Source: Thermoleophilia bacterium
Lineage (GTDB): Bacteria > Actinomycetota > Thermoleophilia > Miltoncostaeales > Miltoncostaeaceae
Assembly (NCBI GenBank): GCA_017882555.1
Contig: JADGPH010000235.1
Span: forward strand, 1-8,452
Reading direction: 5' to 3'
DNA length: 8,452 nt
The position numbers were made by a program, and so were the translations under genes. The first letter of the stretch is position 1, and the number at the start of each line of letters is the position of its first letter. Of the stretch, positions 5,879-8,452 are shown one piece after another. The notes below the pieces were generated by a model. It searched no databases. It had not been told where the DNA came from and saw only the letters and a list, made by a program, of their open reading frames with translations.

Positions 5879-6598
5879 ATGCCGGGGGTCTGGAATATCG
5901 CCCATCGGGGTGCCTCAGTCGAGCGGCCGGAGAATACCTTGGCCGCCTTTGAAGAGGCGGTCCGGCAAGGTGCCGACGTGATTGAGGCCGACATCCGGGT
6001 CACCAGCGACGGCGAGCTGCTGGTGCTCCATGACGCGACCCTCGATCGTACGACCAACGCCCAGGGAGCCCTTGCCGAGGCAAACTACGCGCGAGCGCGC
6101 AGCTTGGATGCGGGGCGCGGCGAACGGATTCCGACACCCGACGAGGTCTTGGAGCTCGCACGCGACCGCGTCCGCGTGACCTTCGACATCAAGGACGATG
6201 AGGCGGTGGACGGGCTCGTGGCGATGGTGCGCGAACTTGAGATGAGCGAGAGCGTGACCTACATGTCGTTTCAGCCGGAGGTCGCCGACCGCATCCGCAC
6301 GCTGGGGCTGGCGAGCCCCGTCATGCAGTCGGTCGATTCGGCCGCCGGGCTCGCCAGCATCACGACCCGCCACGGGGGGGTCTACCACGGGATATCGGGC
6401 ATCGGGATCCCCGCGCCGCTGATCTCAGCCGAGCTGACCGAGGACCTGCAGCGCCACGGGTTCGGGGTGTTTGCCTGGACCGTTGACGATCCCGACGAGA
6501 TGCAGCGCCTGATTACCTGTGGTGTCAACGGGATCTTGACCAACCGCCCCGGTGTCTTGACGGCCGTCCTGCGAGAGCAGCGCGCGACCCGCACCTAG
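5879..6598 (+). CDS. Glycerophosphodiester phosphodiesterase, cytoplasmic UgpQ-like
   Basis: This enzyme hydrolyses glycerophosphodiesters, from phospholipid turnover, to glycerol-3-phosphate and an alcohol. The 239-residue protein has a TIM-barrel GDPD layout: H9-R10 in AHRGA, PENTLAAFEEA at 17-27 (E18), EADIRVTSDGELLVLHD at 36-52 (E36, D38, H51), FDIK at 102-105 and the C-terminal WTVDDP (200-205) and GVNGILTNRP (215-224). The metal-binding acidic residue that is usually Glu (EIK) is Asp (D103). There is no signal peptide. The start is ATG 5879, because longer frames run into the divergent prenyltransferase gene and family members begin just before the HRG motif. No spaced Shine-Dalgarno is present; a -10-like TATCAT sits 6 nt upstream. 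Its stop codon overlaps that of the converging dipeptidase gene. Confidence 0.93.
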   Translation: MPGVWNIAHRGASVERPENTLAAFEEAVRQGADVIEADIRVTSDGELLVLHDATLDRTTNAQGALAEANYARARSLDAGRGERIPTPDEVLELARDRVRVTFDIKDDEAVDGLVAMVRELEMSESVTYMSFQPEVADRIRTLGLASPVMQSVDSAAGLASITTRHGGVYHGISGIGIPAPLISAELTEDLQRHGFGVFAWTVDDPDEMQRLITCGVNGILTNRPGVLTAVLREQRATRT

Positions 6599-7296
6599 GA
6601 GGCGTGCGCCGCTTCGGGGTGCGTCGCCGGCCCATAGATCGCCGGTCGGTCGGTCACCAAGCCCCAGAACTGATCGCCGAAGTCGAAGTGCCACCACTCT
6701 TCGGCGTAGTTGGTGAACCCCTGTGTGCGCATCGACCAGTACAACAGACGCCGCAGATCCCGAATCGTCGATGCCGAGCCCTCGAAGGCGCGCGTGGCGG
6801 CTTCGGGCACAAACGCATCGAAAACGGTGCCCAGATCCCGTTCGGACCCGTCCGGATCTCCCAGGGTCAGATCAACCGCACCACCGGTCAGATGGGGTGG
6901 TGGCGCCAGCACCGAACGGCTGGGCGGGGTGACATAGCGCGCCGCGGCATGCTCCAACGCGTCGGCCGGCATATCGGGGTGCACCGCCATCAGTTCGCCC
7001 AGGTAGGTGTTGAACAACCCCGCCTGGACCTCCAACGGCCGGTAGGCGTCCCAGACGACCAACGTGAACCCGCCCGGCAGATCCTCGGCTACCCGGGCCA
7101 ACCGTCCGGCGACCCCCTCACGCACCCACGAACGGGCCAGCGTGCCGGGCAGGCCCCACTGGTGGTATTGGGCGCGATCGAAGATCCGCGGCGAGATATC
7201 GGCGACCGGCACGAGTGGGTCCTCGATGGGCACAATCTCGACATCCCGCCAGCCGTGGTTGGCGTGGAGTCCGGGAATCGGATCTAGCTGGTCCAT
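6595..7296 (-). CDS. D-alanyl-D-alanine dipeptidase, VanX/DdpX-like (peptidase family M15D)
   Basis: This family cleaves D-Ala-D-Ala with a zinc ion. The 233-residue protein has WDAYRP (R86, equivalent to VanX R71), PHLTGGAVDLTLGD with zinc ligands H135 and D142, and AEEWWHFDF with catalytic E200 and zinc ligand H203. The spacings H-7-D, E-3-H and H-68-H are the same as in VanX. No signal peptide is visible, so it should act in the cytoplasm. The ATG at 7294-7296 is supported by a GGAGG site 7 nt upstream and overlaps the end of the dehydrogenase gene by 13 bp. There is no vanH, vanA or vanRS nearby, so a role in glycopeptide resistance is not supported; use of D-Ala-D-Ala as a nutrient or in wall turnover is more likely. 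Confidence 0.92.
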   Translation of the reverse strand: MDQLDPIPGLHANHGWRDVEIVPIEDPLVPVADISPRIFDRAQYHQWGLPGTLARSWVREGVAGRLARVAEDLPGGFTLVVWDAYRPLEVQAGLFNTYLGELMAVHPDMPADALEHAAARYVTPPSRSVLAPPPHLTGGAVDLTLGDPDGSERDLGTVFDAFVPEAATRAFEGSASTIRDLRRLLYWSMRTQGFTNYAEEWWHFDFGDQFWGLVTDRPAIYGPATHPEAAHAS

Positions 7297-8000
7297 GCAC
7301 GGGCCTCCACGACGTCCCCGGCATCAGCCCCGGCGGCAATCGCGAGAAAGGGTTCGACGACAGATCTGGGGTGGGGCACCGTCTGGGGGTCCTCGGACGG
7401 ATACGCGGCGCGGCGCATCTCGGTCCGCATCCCACCGGGATTGATGGCGACACAGCGGACACGACGCCCGCGCAATTCCTCGCCGAGCATTGCGGTCATC
7501 ACGTTGAGTGCGGCTTTGGACAGCCCGTAGGCACCCCACCCAGCGCGCCCCGCGGCCCCTGAACTCACGTTGATGATGACGGCCCCGTCAGCGAATCCAT
7601 CCATCATCCCGGACACCAACCCCAATGGCCCGACCACGTTGACCGCAAACGCACGTGTGAGCTCGTTCGGAGCCGTCTCGAGCAACGACGTCCGGCGCCC
7701 GAGGATGCCGGCGTTGTTGACCAGCACGTCGATCCGCCCCAACGCCGCGCGGCACGCCACCGCCGCAGCAGCCACCGAGTCTGGATCCTCCAACTCCAGC
7801 GCAACCGTCCGTACCAGCGTCCCCGGCGCACCGTCACACCCTCGTGTCACCGCATCGAGATGCGCGAGGGCACGTGCGGTCGCGACGACCGTCGCGCCCT
7901 CGCGGACATAGCCTTCGGCGATCACGCGACCCAACCCGCGCGAGGCGCCGGTCACGACCGCCCGGACACCCTCCAAGCGCAACGGGCTCATCGTCAGCAT
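7284..8000 (-). CDS. Short-chain dehydrogenase/reductase (SDR)
   Basis: This is a classical SDR oxidoreductase of 238 residues; the substrate cannot be told from sequence. It has the nucleotide-binding motif TGASRGLG at 17-24, NNAG at 95-98, N120 in VNVVG, S147 in NVSSGAAG, the catalytic Y158 and K162 in YGLSK, and NPGG at 187-190. TAR (41-43) after the second strand suggests NADP(H) preference, by inference. The C-terminus lacks extra domains. ATG 8000 is the longest start; ATG 7991 is possible, and neither has a clear ribosome site. The gene follows the cytochrome gene by about 30 nt with a strong hairpin between them, and its 3' end overlaps the dipeptidase start by 13 bp, so the two are likely co-translated. 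Confidence 0.9.
   Translation of the reverse strand: MLTMSPLRLEGVRAVVTGASRGLGRVIAEGYVREGATVVATARALAHLDAVTRGCDGAPGTLVRTVALELEDPDSVAAAAVACRAALGRIDVLVNNAGILGRRTSLLETAPNELTRAFAVNVVGPLGLVSGMMDGFADGAVIINVSSGAAGRAGWGAYGLSKAALNVMTAMLGEELRGRRVRCVAINPGGMRTEMRRAAYPSEDPQTVPHPRSVVEPFLAIAAGADAGDVVEARAWTS
7304..7308 (-). promoter_or_regulatory. Ribosome binding site of the dipeptidase gene
   Basis: The minus strand reads GGAGG within the last codons of the upstream dehydrogenase gene, 7 nt before ATG 7296. It fixes the dipeptidase start and shows independent initiation within the overlap. Confidence 0.7.
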
Positions 8001-8012
8001 CGTTTCATGACT

Positions 8013-8030
8013 GCGCGGGTTGCCCCGCGC
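8013..8030 (-). other. Hairpin with GCAA tetraloop after the cytochrome c gene
   Basis: The minus strand reads GCGCGGG, GCAA, CCCGCGC: a perfect 7-bp all-GC stem closed by a GNRA tetraloop. It begins directly after the tandem TGA TGA stop codons of the cytochrome gene and ends 12 nt before the SDR ATG. No U-run follows, so it is not a canonical intrinsic terminator. It may stabilise the cytochrome mRNA 3' end or lower translation of the downstream gene. Confidence 0.65.
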
Positions 8031-8033
8031 TCA

Positions 8034-8452
8034 TCAGGTCCGGAACTTGACGGGGCGCGCCTGGGGATCCGGCGGCGGCGTCGCGTGAACGGCGCTCTGG
8101 GGCTGCCTGCCCGCCACGCTCGCCACGTAGGCGGCGATGGCGGCGGCATCGTGTCCGGTGACCAGGTCCCGCGGCATCGGCGGCTGCGCCATAGTGATCC
8201 AGGTCTCCACCAGTTGTCGCATGCCATTGACCTTGAAACCCTGGGACCGGGCCGCACCGAATGCGTCGTCGAGATTGGGGCCAACCGCACCCTGCGTGCC
8301 GGCGTCGGCGAGCATGTGGCAGCCGCCACAGAGCGCGGTGAACTGCTGCTTGCCGTGTGCGAGGTCGGCGGTGCTTGCGGTCGATGACCCGCAGCCGGTG
8401 ACAGCCACCAACCCGCCGACCAACGCGACGCCGAGCAGCCCCTGGCGGACTC
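8034..8452 (-). CDS. c-type cytochrome, probable lipoprotein, N-terminus outside window
   Basis: This is a small class I-like cytochrome c. The frame is open to the right edge, so the first residues are missing; about 138 codons are visible. The visible N-terminus is a hydrophobic signal segment ending in a lipobox-like VTGC (Cys codon 8391-8393) followed by a Gly/Ser/Thr linker. The heme-binding CGGCH is at 8316-8330, with the His in codon 8316-8318. The likely axial Met is in PPMP (codon 8175-8177), followed by DLVTGHDAAAIAAYVASVAG, the last helix. A Pro-rich tail of about 20 residues follows. It should be a membrane-anchored electron carrier outside the cytoplasmic membrane and would need the Ccm system encoded in the left part of the window. 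The gene ends with two TGA codons in a row. Confidence 0.9.
   Translation of the reverse strand, partial: VRQGLLGVALVGGLVAVTGCGSSTASTADLAHGKQQFTALCGGCHMLADAGTQGAVGPNLDDAFGAARSQGFKVNGMRQLVETWITMAQPPMPRDLVTGHDAAAIAAYVASVAGRQPQSAVHATPPPDPQARPVKFRT

Noticed and set aside
6595..7296. A vancomycin-resistance determinant
   Set aside because: Only the VanX-like gene is present; no vanH, vanA, vanR or vanS homologues lie next to it, and such dipeptidases are common outside resistance clusters.
1..8452. Mobile elements, CRISPR arrays, tRNA or rRNA genes
   Set aside because: No transposase or integrase motifs, direct-repeat arrays, terminal inverted repeats or cloverleaf structures were seen.

Overview
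The window is GC-rich bacterial chromosome, almost fully coding, with short overlaps between genes and frequent GTG or TTG starts. The gene content, the lipoprotein cytochrome c with a C-terminal PPMP...LVTG...AAYVASVAG block, and two possible leaderless promoters suggest a high-GC actinobacterium. Thermoleophilia/Solirubrobacterales is my best guess; this is inference, as no rRNA is present. Menaquinone and c-type cytochromes are implied.

Layout. (1) About 1-5789, minus strand: one long run of same-direction genes, read from right to left. It holds a UbiA/MqnP-type prenyltransferase, the heme-handling ABC module ccmA-ccmB-ccmC-ccmD, a Met8/CysG-N type precorrin-2 dehydrogenase, hemA (glutamyl-tRNA reductase) and hemC (hydroxymethylbilane synthase, which runs off the left edge). 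Spacing is tight throughout (GTGA overlap ccmA/ccmB, TAG-ATG abutment at hemA). The exception is a gap of about 130 bp between ccmD and the dehydrogenase gene, which holds a hairpin and possible promoter elements. (2) About 5790-5878: a divergent intergenic region with a perfect 14-bp palindrome between two candidate -10 boxes, each a few bases from a start codon. (3) 5879-6598, plus strand: a glycerophosphodiester phosphodiesterase. Its stop shares a CTAG tetranucleotide with the stop of the converging gene. (4) 6595-8452, minus strand: a c-type cytochrome lipoprotein (N-terminus off the right edge), a short-chain dehydrogenase and a VanX-like D-Ala-D-Ala dipeptidase, the last two overlapping. 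A strong GNRA-loop hairpin separates the cytochrome gene from the dehydrogenase gene.

How the genes work together. The left cluster joins tetrapyrrole synthesis (HemA makes glutamate-1-semialdehyde, HemC makes hydroxymethylbilane, the Met8-like enzyme leads to siroheme) to delivery of heme for System I cytochrome c maturation (CcmABCD) and to quinone prenylation. It therefore looks like a respiratory-cofactor supercluster. ccmE, ccmF and ccmH are not in the window. The most unusual gene-level observation is that hemC has no ATG, GTG or TTG start in frame; a CTG at 500 is the best candidate. I did not find a clearly new multi-gene system. The items most worth a second look are the hemC start, the palindrome-controlled divergent promoter and the two intercistronic hairpins.
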